In this document: in pieces, positions 34,048 to 45,831 of the stretch
How positions within the stretch are numbered: position 1 is the stretch's first letter
Layout: every line of letters starts with the position of its first letter
Notes under the pieces: generated by a model
Databases searched by the model: none
What the model was told of the DNA's origin: nothing
Seen by the model: the letters and a program-made list of their open reading frames with translations, nothing else
NCBI GenBank assembly: GCA_026119935.1
Contig: JALRMH010000026.1
Coordinates: forward strand, 310,001 to 374,000
Source: Endothia cerciana
Lineage: Eukaryota > Ascomycota > Sordariomycetes > Diaporthales > Cryphonectriaceae
Length of the DNA: 64,000 nt
Direction of reading: 5' to 3'
Position numbers and translations under genes: made by a program

Positions 34048-37000
34048 TCACTGGATGTCCTTGCTGAGTTCATACGACCAGCCTCCGTCACGCCTCATCT
34101 TCTCTCGCGCTGCAAGGTCCTTGCGAATCTCGTCCTCCGTGAGTCGGTCTCCTCCATTCCAGTTGGCGCTGCTTCCCCGCGCACGGAACTTGCTCCACCT
34201 GTCCTTGTTCTTGAACACCTCCTCCAGCCTGAGTGGCGCTGGTGGCCCGAACACCTGGAGAGGATCGATGGTCTCCTGCTTCATGAGCTCACGCCGGAGC
34301 TCAGGCGTGTCTGCCCACGACGCTATACCTAGTCCCTTAACCTCATCGTCATCATCGTCATCATCATCATCTGTCTGAATCTCAGGGAGCTCGATATTCT
34401 CTCCGTTCTGGAAGCGTGGTGAGGACCTCGTCGCTGATTTGGCAGCTGATTTGGCAGCCATGACTCCAGCAGGTCTGGCTGGAGTCTTGTGAGACGGGCC
34501 AGCAGCATGTTGGCTGGACGCGAAGGGGATAGGGCCCTTGGAGACTTGAGCCATATCTAAAGGATGGCCGCTCTTGCTGTGATGTGGTGCGACCGGTGGT
34601 GCTTTGAAGATGTCCCGCGTGGCTCCCTGGGGGCCAGGTGCGTATCCGTTCGAGAAGAGTGACTTGTTTGGCTGATCCTGCGAGAATAATAAGTATACTG
34701 ACGAGGCAGCGGAAATCCCCAGCTTGCAACTTACCTTCTTGAGACCAGCTGATGGTCGGACAGGCGGGCCTTTGATATCGGTTCCATGTGACTGGACCTC
34801 CATCTCCTCCTCGGGATCGAACTCATCATCTGACATTCGCATGCGCTTGACCTCTTTCTGCGGAGGTGGCCCATTTCGGGATGCAGCGGGTCGTCGCATC
34901 CTGTCCTCCGCGCCCTCCTGCTGGAGTGGTCTCTTCATAGACATCTTTGCAGTACTTGACAAGACTGCATTGACAGGTCGGCTGATGTCTTCTTGCGATC
35001 GGTGTGTGGTGGATTGTTGCAAGCGGGATGGGGGCCTTGACACAGCTGCCTTCTCCCGAACAGTGTTGTAGTCGGGCAGGCCACTTGGCTGGGACCGAAC
35101 TGCTGGAGGAGGAGCTTTTGTCTTCTTGGCCTTATCGATCGCAGCCTGACGGGCTGCTTGCTTCTTAGCTTCCTCCTCGGCAGCAGCCCGCTGCCGTTCC
35201 TTCTCCCGCCGGTCAGCCTCCTGTCGTTGTTCTTCCTCCCGCTTCCGCTCCAATTCCGCTTTGAAGTCGCGCTTCCGTTGAGCTCTCTTCTCCTCCTCTT
35301 GCCGTCTCTTCTCCGCAAGATCAAGTGCCTTGGGGCGACCAGTCGTAGAGTTGACGGAACTCTTCAGATTCTGAAATGATGACTTCGTCTGCATAGAAGG
35401 TTGGCTGGCCTTGCCCTTGATCTGTTGTTGAGAGGTACCGAGAGTGTCTTGAAGACTTGATGCAAGAGCACTATTGGAAGTGTACAATCCAGTGTGTTGA
35501 GAAGACGTGTTGACACGGATCAAAGTCGGCGCCTGCTTCGGTTTGACGGCAGCCTCCCGCGTTGGTTTCATTGGTCGCTTGATCTCACGATTCTTTAAGC
35601 TCTGACCTGGAGCAGGCCGGGGAATCGAGGGAGGCGCAGGCTTGGTCGCGGGGGCATCGGCCATTCCAGCATCCTGGTCCGAGAGACCGGGTTTATCCAT
35701 CTCTACGACTGCCCTGTCTTCAGCATCAAGCTGTGCTTTTTCTTTGCGGGGACTTGTCCGTGTGGGTTTGTTCATGTCTTTCGGAGCCGGTGTACGCATG
35801 GTCTGTTCATGCTCTTGTTGCATGACAACGTGCTTCTCGGCAGTAACCTGTTCCTGCTTTTCCTTGTTGAAGACGTGAGCCTTTTCCCGCTCCTTCTCGC
35901 GAGCCTTTTGCAGCTTTTCCATCTGCTCGGCGAGGTGTTGAGCCTCCTTGTCCTCCTTGTCTTTCTGTTTCTGGTCCCTCCTTTCTCGCTCAGCGGACGC
36001 CCGAGTCTTGCGGCTATTTGATCTCACCGGACTGGAAGCGCTTGGGGCATGATGAGAGTCAGACGACATGTGCTCGGTCAAGTCGGGGTAGAGAGGTTTC
36101 TCCTCCTTTCCTGGCTGAAGAGACTCTGTCGATTTGTTATTCTGCTTTTGCAGTTTTGCAGCAGATGGCGAATTCACGAGCGACGCCTTCCCATCTGCAC
36201 TGAGCGCCGCACTGCTTGCTAAAAGACCCTTTGAGCCCTTCAGAATGGAGGAGAACTTGCTCTTGACTTGTTTCAGGGCATTCTGCCTGAAAGGGCTTTC
36301 ACGGAGACTTCTAGACGGTGACTTCGGGGGCTCATCTCCTTCAATATCCTTGTTGTTGTCCATCAGGGGGATCGATACAGATACGACCTTTTTGAGGACC
36401 ACTTGGCTTCCATCATCTCCAAAGATGTCATGCTGGGTCAGATCAGGTACTGAGACCGATTTGCCGTGACCGAAGACGGGCTTGACCTGATCAGATGATG
36501 GTAGTTTCCGAGGCGGAGGACGGGGAGAGTCGGAGCTCGACCCTTCCGGCTGGCTCTGAGGTAGATCTAAGTCGACGCCGCTGACTGTATCGGTGGGATG
36601 GACTCCCTCCATGATATCCGCAGAGTAACTCGTCCCGAGCGCGGGACGAGGACTTTGGGTGACAACTTGTTCTGCAGAAGGCGGAGCAATCCAATCGTCT
36701 TCGTCGTCCTCGGGGAAAGTGCCTGGTGTCCTTGCCGACTGTTGAGGCCTGGCCGGCGATCGGGGCTTCTCCTCCGCAGCCGATTGAACTTGTTGCGAGA
36801 CTTGTGAATGGGAGGTGTGCAGTGACTGTTGAGCGCTGGCAAGATTCGCAATCGACTTCGACGGCCTTGTGCCCCCTGTTTGGGACTTGCCAAGCATACT
36901 GATTTGATCCTGCAGCCTCTGAGTGTAAGTTTTATTGTGAGTAGCGAACGTGCTGTCCGTCTCCACGGCCTCGACGGCGTCATCGTTGTCAATGTCCATG

Positions 37001-38257
37001 GCATCGTAATCGCCCTCTAGAGTATCTGGGCGCGGACCAAGACTCTTGCCTCCGGTCGGTCTCGGGTAGTAACTTGTTCGAGTTTGTTCGACATGGCTGG
37101 TCCTGGACATTCGCGCACCGAGACTCTTGTTAGAGGTCAGGGGCTCACGGGCAGGCAGCGACGCAAAGTTGAGGCTGCTCTTGCGTACCAGAGGACGTAT
37201 TGGGCTAGAGCCGTCGGAAGGCGATTGCGTCACGTCTGCACCATCGTGATCCGCAGTGTCTACTGCAGGCGCGGGTTCAGCAAATACTTGTTGATGAGCA
37301 CCTGGCGAGTCCGACTGCTTCGGCTGTGGTCTTGGTGGCGGAGATTTCACCAGCGACTTCTCTGGAGTATCATGGCCTAATAACTGGACTGGCGATGAAG
37401 CTGGGACGATCGGCATATCGAGGTCCTCATGAGCCGATGGCCCGGATAACACTATGCTCGATGTCTTGGTCTGTTCCTTTTCTGTGGTCTGCAGGTAGTC
37501 CTCGGAAGACGGGGTGGCCGAGGTCGGGTTCTCGCAAACCGATTCCTCCGCAGTCTTAGCCAACGGCGGCTTGGGTTCCTTTGGTATGCCCTCGGGATTT
37601 TGTGGCTGTATTGCTTCGGCATCCTCCATAGGTTCGTCAAGGTCTATTGCGACATCTTGGCTCTGGCTCCCATAATAACCGGAGTCAGCAAGGACTTGTT
37701 GGTCTTGAGGCGCGGGTTTCGCAGGAACGGGTTTCCGTGTTATTGATGTAGGCCTTGCCGGGCTGCCTGTCTTGTCCTCGGCGATTCTGAAGATCGGGGT
37801 CCTAGCATGAAGCGAATTGGATGTTGTGAAAGGGTTAGGGGCGCCCTTGGGCGTTGCGGAAAATATGTCAGATAGTGGCTATCACTCATATTAGTCTGGC
37901 CGAGATGACTGGCTGCGCGGTAGGGAGGAGGGATCTCACCACTCTGTTTTCGTTGTGATTCAGCTTGCGCGCGGTGCGCGGGGTCTTGCCACGAAGCTTC
38001 CCTGGGGTCTTGAAGATCTCGGCAACGTTACTGAGGCAAAGTCAGCGGCGATGGGCCGAGTTGGACGTGTCCGGCACGTACATCTGGTTCTCCGAGAAGA
38101 TATCGGCCATGTGCTCATTGAGCCACTCAACCTCGTTTCTTGCCGAATAGCCAAACTCCTCGACCTCGGATTGAGCGATCTCGAGGGCGGAGGACCTCTC
38201 GTCGGCGCACCATGCCGATGACCCGATGGTCGGGCGCGATGCAGGGCGCATCGCCAT
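34048..38257 (-). CDS. INCENP / Sli15-like inner centromere protein
   Basis: Scaffold of the chromosomal passenger complex, activating Aurora kinase (Ipl1) at centromeres and the spindle midzone. Four exons on the minus strand (38257-38082, 38030-37940, 37878-34735, 34677-34048) give 1346 aa. The C-terminal 95 residues are the IN-box: ASWADTPELRRELMKQ, IDPLQVFGP, LRLEEVFKN and RGSSANWNGGD, where the SSANW motif is the Aurora phosphorylation/activation site of the family. A charged single-helix or coiled-coil region lies near residues 940-1010 (EEKRAQRKRDFKAELERKRE), a second near 710-780, and a run of Asp just before the IN-box. The N-terminus (EVEWLNEHMADIFSENQ, then NVAEIFKTPGKLRGKTPR) fits the Survivin/Borealin-binding segment. 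The ATG at 38257 has a strong context (GCCATGG); the frame is open a further 35 codons upstream. Intron 3 is 57 nt, in frame and stop-free. Confidence 0.92.
34341..34370. repeat. GAT/GAC-type triplet tract encoding poly-Asp
   Basis: Imperfect trinucleotide run inside INCENP exon 4 encoding nine or so consecutive Asp residues before the IN-box. Confidence 0.9.
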
Positions 38258-38290
38258 GGCCAAGATCGCGCAGGTTCGATGTTGAAGGTG

Positions 38291-38345
38291 CGGCAAGGCA
38301 GGGCAAGGCAGGGCAGCGCAGGGCAGCGCGTCGCGTCGCGTCGCA
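38291..38345. repeat. GGCAG / GTCGC tandem tract
   Basis: Imperfect pentameric GGCAG-type repeats followed by GTCGC units, in the 5' leader of INCENP just upstream of its start codon on the minus strand. Confidence 0.75.
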
Positions 38346-40682
38346 GGAAGAAAAGGGATCAATTCGGAACGTTACGTTCGTCAGGGTAGATCAAGCATGT
38401 CTGGGCGCAGAGAACAGCTGATTCGGAGGAAGCCAGGATGGTTGTAGTGTTTGCATGGAGGATGGAGTGCGCAATATTGCAATGCCCGGGGTGTGGGGTG
38501 GTGGCCCAGGTCAGAAGGGAGGTGGAGGTGCGGTGTTGGACGTGCAGGCGAAGGTGGCAGGCAGGCGACATGCAGCTTTCCCAGTTCTGGCGTGAAGTAA
38601 ACAAAGGCTGGGTGTGGGTACCTGAGACGTGCATTGATTGGCTGAGGCGGAGGCGCCTCCCGTGCCGAGTCGGCCGCCCCTGCCGTTCCGACGGTGTATC
38701 TCGGCCCCGGTACGCAGACAGGACTCGGCGGTCAAGGACCGGCAGGCGCCTTCATCTCGTCAACTACCAATGAGGTCCCAATCTCCCTGCCACTGCCCAC
38801 TTGGATATCTCTATTCAGCTAGGAAGAAGGTACCTAGGTCCTCTGGTAGGTCGCCTCTCCTACCGCTATCCTACACGGCGAGTCGTCCTGGGGATCCCTT
38901 TTGTCTCTTTCTGATGCGACTCGACCGTGGTCAGGACGAAGAAGCACCTTGCTCCCTCCCGTCCGCCCGTGGATGACTTGGCCAGGTCCTGCTCGGCTGG
39001 AAGCCAATCACGACTGATGACGCCCCACAGCATTCGCGCACAGCTTTCTACATCTCTCTGACTTATATCCTGGCTCCTCTGTATCTGGTCTCCACAGCTA
39101 CGTCTTGTGACCCAGATATGCAAGACGGCCTCAGCAGGCAAGGCGACTGGCCATCCGGGCATGGTTGCGAAATGACCGAGAGACTTGTCGGGCTGGAGGC
39201 GGATCGCCCTTTGGAGCGACAAGTGGCACGGTCTGACCCAGGGACTTTCTCAATCGCATCCTGCGGCTATGCTGGCCCACCTGCCTCTTTCTCCCAGCGT
39301 GAATATGGGCTGGACAGCAGTCCAAGCACTGGACGGCCTTAACAGGTACCATCCTCGTTGACCCGGTCGTCTCTCGAGGCGGTCTCGTCATTAACACTCA
39401 CACATACCCCTAGCTATGCACGCCGGGTGCAGTCACTTGTTGTTTCACCCGACCGACCAACGACGTTGCCACTACACCCACCCTAATGAATCATGATAGA
39501 GTCTTGATGGGCTGATCCGGTACTCCCTCCTATCCAGACCACCAAACGGTTCCCATCGATTGCAGTGGGCCGTTCCGGATATAGCCTGCCTGCATCGGAT
39601 GCGGCACGGCTTGCGAGCTGGCGAATGGCAAAGCCCTCACTGTGAGCATCTTGCTACCCAGGATCACACTCTGGCAAAGGGTCTGGCGAATCATACCCAA
39701 CTAGGAGCTGCGAGAGCCCGGTCACAGCATTGTCTCGTGATGTGTCCTGTGGATCCCCAACGAAGAAAGGATGGGCTGTCTGAAGGATGCTGCATGCATC
39801 GAAGTCGCAGCTTGGCAACCAAGAGAGCAGACCCTGGGTTCTAGCAGATCTCGAGGTAGGTCCGACCTGTTCTTGAACTCATCTCGCTTGCAATCCAAGA
39901 CGCGGAATCCGTCCAGCGTTCCGTGTGTTCCGACATGGCTATTGGGACTCCAACAGGTATCGTCGCAATTCCGGCGGGACGCTCGTACCGGACTTTTGGG
40001 GAATCCGACCCGGCTAGATCACGAAAGGAACGCTACCCGGTCGTGCAGACCGCCATCTGCGATTTGCATGCGGGACCTGAACAGGATCCATGAACGTGGT
40101 ATCATCGATGCATGCTCGGCGAGTGGCACAGCCGTCGAAGTTGCTCCCGAGATCGGGAAGCCGAAAGATCGACGTTGCCGAAAGGGCGCGGCGCCAGATA
40201 CTAGGCCCTGGGAGCGCGACGTGAGAACACAGCGACAAACGCATAGCCCTGGTTTCGCCGTCTTAACCTTGCAGTATGTGTCAGGCGCTTGGTCGTATCT
40301 GGAGAGGTACAAGCTGTCGGCCCGCCTTGAAGTTTTGGATCGAGTCTGCCGGTGTGTCGAAACCGTTGATGGCGTTCGTCCCGGACCCGGGGTCGAGGTG
40401 CGCAAATATCGTCCCTCCCCGAGTTGGCGTGCGCTTCAGTCTTGGCCAGACGGTGTGCTAGCGTCAGGGGTATAGAACGAATCAAAGCACACATACCAAT
40501 CTCCACTAAGCTATACAGTATGTCCACACGTTGAGAAGCGGCCACCGGCGCCCCTTGCCATTGTGACCTTGACCTTCCTCCTGTCAGCGCCGGAGGTACT
40601 GTATGAGTCGTACCGGTGCTGGGGCCTCAGGGCCAGGCCGATGCGAAGTTGTCGGTTGGATTTCTACGCGGGTCCACGCGTG

Positions 40683-40690
40683 TATATAAG
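40683..40690 (+). promoter_or_regulatory. TATA box upstream of the aminotransferase
   Basis: TATATAAG, about 120 nt upstream of the start codon, a realistic distance for a fungal promoter with a short leader. Confidence 0.5.
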
Positions 40691-40774
40691 GTAGGTTGAT
40701 GGTAAACCCTAGTGGGCTTCCCTCCTCCTGCTTGCCAACTCATCTTCTCAAGTCTTTCTCCAACCATTCCCTGA

Positions 40775-40795
40775 ATGACCATTGAGCGTATGTGA
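40775..40795 (+). promoter_or_regulatory. Upstream ORF (6 codons) of the aminotransferase
   Basis: ATG-ACC-ATT-GAG-CGT-ATG-TGA ends 17 nt before the main ATG. It lies downstream of the TATA-like box and so should be in the mRNA leader. It could dampen translation of the main frame. Confidence 0.5.
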
Positions 40796-40812
40796 GAGCA
40801 GCAGCAACAATA

Positions 40813-42447
40813 ATGGCCATCTTGCAGGAAGTCCACGGTGTTGGGGAAGTCAACCGAACCGAGAAAGCTCACGTCACCGAGCATGCAAACGGCGTCCAAA
40901 GATCCGCTGTCCTTCATCGCGATCTCCACCATGACTTCCTCGAGTTGGCTAGGGCCGAGGGTCACTATCTCATCCTAGACGACGGTCGTAGAATTTTTGA
41001 CGCTTCAGGTGGTGCGGCCGTTGCATGCGTAGGCGTAAGCTCTTCCATTTTCCTTCTTGTTCTTATGAGCAACGCTTGAAATTCCCGGTCTGAGCATGTG
41101 AGATTGAATTGGAAGCACAGCATGGCAACTCCATGGTCAACAAGGCCATGGTTGACCAGATCAGCAAGGTGAGCTACTGCGCATCAACCTTCTTCAAGAC
41201 ACCGGTTGTGGAAGAGGCCGCAAGAATATTGGTCGACAGTACCGACGGACACATGGCACGAGTGTATTTTGTCCAGTCCGGTCCGTTAATCCCTCGATGC
41301 CATTGGCGACAGCATTACTGACCTGCAGCAGGGTCCGAGGCGGTGGAAGCAGCGATGAAGTTGGCACGTCAGTACTACCTCGAGAAGGAAACGCCCGAGC
41401 CGCAGAGAGTTCGTTTCATTGCTCGAGAGCAATCTTACCACGGTACCACACTCGGATCCCTAGCCATGGGCGGGCACGTGGCCCGAAGGGAAAAATTTGA
41501 GCCCATGCTCATCGATAACATCTCGAAGGTCTCGCCATGCTACTCGTACCGCGGCAAGACCAAGGGTGAGACCGACGAGCAATACGTCGAGAGGCTGGCT
41601 GAGGAGCTCGACAGTGAATTCCAAAGGGTCGGGCCTAAAACGGTCTGCGCCTTCGTCGCCGAGCCAGTCGTTGGTGCTGCTCTAGGATGCGTGCCAGCCA
41701 TCCCCGGGTACTTCAAGGCTATGCAGGCAGTGTGCCGAAGGTATGGTGCTCTCCTGATCTTGGATGAAGTTATGTCCGGAATGGGTCGGACCGGGACCTA
41801 CCATGCCTGGCAACAGGAAGGAGTCGTCCCTGATCTTCAGACTGTTGGCAAGGGACTCAGTGGAGGATACCAGCCTGTGGCTGGACTTCTCGTCCACAGA
41901 GACATCGTGGAGACCCTCGAGAAGGGCACTGCGTGAGTGACCCATGTCTCTCTTCCCTAGCGTTCTCTATTAATTTAACCGGCGTAGCGCATTCGTTCAT
42001 GGGCATACGTACCAGGCACATGCTGTTGGCTGTGCCGCAGTAGTGGCTGTCCAAAAGATCGTCCAGGAGAACAACCTCATCTCCAATGTTCGCAATATGG
42101 GCAGGCTACTCGAAAAGAGGTTGCGCGAGAGCATCGGCAGCCATCCCAACGTGGGCGATATCAGGGGCCGCGGCCTATTCTGGGCCGTTGAGTTTGTCGA
42201 GGATAGGCTGACGAAGGCACCTTTCCCTGCGAGTGAACAAGTGGCACTGAAGATCAACAACCTTGGGTTGACGGGATCCTACTCAATCGTGGTATATCCT
42301 GGCAGTGGCACTACCGACGGGATCCTCGGAGACCACATCATGCTTGCACCTCCGTATACGGTGACGGCTGAGGATGTCGAATACATTGTTACAACTGTCA
42401 CGAGCTTGGTTGAGGACTTTTTCGCGGCTCGGTCGGTTTCCGGTTGA
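40813..42447 (+). CDS. Class III aminotransferase (PLP-dependent)
   Basis: Fold-type I PLP enzyme of the class III aminotransferase family (omega-amino-acid, diaminobutyrate or ornithine-like); the natural amine donor cannot be told from sequence. Four exons (40813-41034, 41121-41280, 41332-41932, 41988-42447) give 480 aa. Seen: FVQSGSEAVEAAMKLARQY for phosphate binding, SYHGTTLGSLAMGGH, the class III signature ILDEVMSGMGRTGTYHAW with its PLP-contacting Asp, and TVGKGLSGGY with Lys301 as the Schiff-base lysine. FVHGHTYQAHAVGCAA and IRGRGLFWAVEF complete the family pattern. The acceptor at 41120 was chosen because it restores CVGHGNSMVNKAM; an alternative at 41106 would insert five residues. 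Intron 2 has a GTCCGT donor. No clustered pathway genes are nearby. Targeting signals are not evident. Confidence 0.93.
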
Positions 42448-43858
42448 CAGCCGGCCAGAGCAAAATGTCATATAGGTATCTCCGTTACAGATCAAGGGAA
42501 GTGACATCAGATTAGTTGCTAGGAAGTTGTGCCGTTTTGTCGCAGGAAGCAGGTCGGTACCTCTCGCCGAGGAGGAACTCGAGGAAGGCTGACAAAGGAG
42601 AGTGTTAAGGAGGAAAATATCTCAGTCCCTACATACCATGTCCAGGAATGAAAATTTCAGAAGCCTCTTGATAAAGAAAATCCCACCACGGAAACCATAT
42701 GCATCCTTGGATTACATGCCACCGAAGAGGGCTTGATTAACTTAGCCCTCTTACCTTGACGTGCCAAGTTCAGAATCAATGAAAAGCAAGAAGGTAAGTC
42801 GAATTACTAGACCGTGTGGTACAACGGTGCGCAGGGTAATTAGTCTCTTACCCATACGGCAACAGATTTACAATTCCGGCCTAGATGACCTTCGACAGGA
42901 TGGTATCTGAATAGTTCTGTTCCTATTGTCTCAAGCACACTCCCACTAGCTGTTGGTGGTCTGCTGTTTAGCGGGCTTCTGGTTCGAAGGAAGTCCCTCC
43001 TCTTCCCTTCCGCGCAACATCCATCCCGGAATCCAGGGCCGCACAGTGCTGCACATAAACCCATATCAGTACATCTCACTAATCATGCGGTCTCATTGGA
43101 GATCATGCGTGGTCAGAACCCCAAAGAGCCTGATTTGAAACAAGATGCCGAGCCGTGGACGGAGTATGCCAAGCCAGTGCTGTTTGACAAAATCCTGCTC
43201 AGAGCAGCGTGACACGAATTTATGCTGCATCTCTGCTTCGTCAAGTCATGCTGATAGATTCACAGATTACAGTGTCCTCTTGCTCTGCTCAAGATCCAAG
43301 GCGGCCGTCTTTTCGAGGCTGGGTTGGCTATTTCTTCACGACTTGCACTTCACATTACACCCACAATCTTTCTCGGGAAGGTTGACTTCCATCAGCGGCC
43401 GTGATGATGACTTGAGCATTTCAACAGACTGGACTGTTGAGCTGTGAGAAAGTGACTGGGGAGGGCGAGTTGTAGTCTGCCGTGAGAAGAGGACTTTGGA
43501 AGCATTGACATTGAAATTGAGGCTCCTAGGGAGAATGGTTGGGCTTACGTCAGACCCCTGGTGCAACTCCCAGAACCTTACCCCGGACGCTGTGTTCACT
43601 CACTGCGACGTGCTTTCGTCCCGCCTCCCTCGTTGCTCCACCACAAGAGGCTGTTCATCCTGGGAATCTGGCTTGTCGCAGTGACGCAGATCCGCCAAAC
43701 CTCCCTGACCCCTTTCTATCCAACATTGCACGTTCACATGGTACGAGATTTCCCCGTCACGGACCGCTCCCCGCCTCGCATCGACGCGGCCTCGGCGTTC
43801 TCTCACTTTCCCGAGCCTCCGCCACTCTTTCTCGAGCTTCGGCCGGACAGCTCTCATC
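42448..43858. other. Intergenic region between aminotransferase and exo70
   Basis: 1.4 kb. The aminotransferase 3' UTR and exo70 promoter are expected here. I see no gene. A 45-codon upstream frame (43738-43875) overlaps the exo70 start codon. Confidence 0.55.
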
Positions 43859-43875
43859 ATGGCTGTGCGCAATAG
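43738..43875 (+). promoter_or_regulatory. Overlapping uORF at exo70 start
   Basis: An ATG at 43738 opens a 45-codon frame that runs past the exo70 ATG (43859) in another frame and stops at 43875. If the transcript begins upstream of 43738, ribosomes using it could not reinitiate normally at exo70. Transcript start is unknown. Confidence 0.3.
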
Positions 43876-45831
43876 CATCAGCCGGCAGGCTGCTGAGGAG
43901 GAGGCCGAAGTCGATGTGCTCAGATCACATCTGGAGACGAGGGCGCAGATGACCAAAAAGATCGAGGCAGCCCTGGTCAAGGTGGTAAATAACGGGAATA
44001 CCCTCGACGGCGCCGTACAGTCGCTGGGAACGGAGACCAAGAAACTGCAGGAGCTCATCCAGAGTGCGTGGTTGTGCACGAGAGGATCGATCTGGACTCC
44101 CGTTCCGGCTGACCATCTCTCCCTATAGATATTAGGTCCACGCGTGCCGAACTTGAAAGGCTATCCCAACAGGCCGACAGCAAGAACGATGACGAGAAGA
44201 TCATTCGCATGGGTCCGGAAAAGGCCGGACTGACACAGTACATCAACGCTCTGAAACGACTGTACAAGACCCTGAGCGTCTCCAAGACATCGAGCCTGCG
44301 GACCACACAAGACGCGGTAGCAGACTTACAGAGGTTGATCAAGTCTGGGAATACGCAACTCGAGGCTTACTTTGACAAGCTCCTGCGAAGCGACACACCG
44401 CGGTCGATTGAACCGCTCCGCTACGTGACGAAGAATGAAGCTTTCCCCGTCCTCTCCGAAGATAAGAACTCGAAGCTGGGCGTGCTGAACGACTACATTT
44501 CCAAGGCACACCGGGAGAGCGGTGTCAGCGAGGAGTCACCGGCGGCCAAGATATACGCAGAAGTTCGCGGGCCCTATATCCAGTTCACGTTGGCGAACCT
44601 GGCATCTGCCAGTATCAACACGGTGAAGAAGAAGAATCCGACGGATATCTACCGGGCAGGTCCTATGAGCGGTATCGCCATGTATGCCCAAGCTATTGAG
44701 GGTCTGTTACGCGCCGAATACGAGAGCATATGCCGAGTCTTCTCACGCGAGGATTGGGGCCCAGTCTTGGTGTCGACCAGTCAAGGCGCCATCACGGAGC
44801 TCGCCAGAACGTTGCGAGAGCTGAACATGCACATCAAACAGCACTTGGCGGTAGATTGTTTCCTGGCCTATGAGATAGTGGAGGCTATCTCGACCATGTC
44901 GAACAGCCTGGAACAGGCAACTGGGGAGCTCAAGATGGCGCTCACGTCGGCGCTCAAACCTATCAAGGAAACAGCGAAGTCATCCCTGGCCGAGTTACTG
45001 GAGATGATGAAACAGAGGATTAATGGTTTGCAAGCCCTACCTCTGGACGGCGCTCCCATTCCCATCGTATCGGAGTCTATTCGAACCCTGCAAGGCATGG
45101 TGGCTTTCATACGCCCCGTGTCAAATATCATGATATCTTTGGGTGACGGTGGCTGGAAGGCTGTGGGAGCGGCTAGGGGCGGCCCGGATAGTACTCCAAA
45201 TCTCTCCTCGTTCGACGTTACTGCAGACGGCCAGCAGATCTTTGCAAACTACTGCATCGACACTATCGAGACGCTTTTTACCTCGCTGGACTCCAGGGCA
45301 AGGGTGCTCTTTGGCAAGAAACCAGTGGTCGGCGTCTTCATGGCCAACAACATCACAATAGTGGACCGGATGGTGCGCGAATCCGATCTCTGGCCACTAC
45401 TGGAGCAGAGGATGCCCATTGTCATCGACACCTGGCGCAAGAAGTCCAAGGGCCTGTACCTGGACATGTGCAAGGACGTATCGGTGCACCTACTCGACAC
45501 GATCCATACGTCGAGGGCGCAGAGGCCAACATCAGGCCAGGGCGCAGTAGACTCGGCGTCCATCATGAAGGCGCTGTCGTCCAAGGACCGCGACAACATC
45601 AAGCAAAAGTTCTTGGCGTTCAACGCCAGCTTCGACGAGATGGTCAAGAGTCACAAGTCGTTCAACATGGAACCCGAGGTGCGGCGCATGTTTGCGCGGG
45701 ATGTGCAGCAGACGGTCGAGCCGCTGTACAACCGTTTCTTCGACAGGTACCATGAAGTCGACAAGGGTAAGGGCAAGTACGTAAAGTATGACAAGTCGAC
45801 GATGTCCGGTGTTTTCCACGGGCTTTATTAG
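43859..45831 (+). CDS. exo70: Exocyst subunit Exo70
   Basis: Exocyst component that binds PI(4,5)P2 and Rho GTPases and tethers secretory vesicles at hyphal tips and septa. Two exons (43859-44063, 44129-45831) give 635 aa, the usual fungal length. The N-terminal 70 residues form a predicted helix (RQAAEEEAEVDVLRSHLE). The rest reads as the rod-like helical bundle of Exo70: GLTQYINALKRLYKTL, FTLANLASASINTVKK, and a basic C-terminal domain ending YDKSTMSGVFHGLY. The C-terminal segment EPLYNRFFDRYHEV with surrounding lysines is the expected membrane-binding end. The ATG lies in CATCATGGC context. The 65-nt intron restores ELIQNIRSTR. An overlapping upstream ATG frame could affect translation. 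Confidence 0.95.

Larger units (their letters stand above)
38258..40812. other. Divergent intergenic region between INCENP and aminotransferase
   Basis: Shared promoter region for two divergent genes. It includes a GGCAG/GTCGC tandem tract in the INCENP leader (38291-38345), and a TATA-like box plus a short uORF for the aminotransferase. The 234-codon frame at 39771-40475 has no domain, contains no plausible splice structure and is probably chance. Confidence 0.5.

Noticed and set aside
39771..40475. 234-codon + strand frame between INCENP and the aminotransferase
   Set aside because: No domain, ordinary spacer composition, no supporting splice structure; could be chance. RNA-seq would be needed to revive it.
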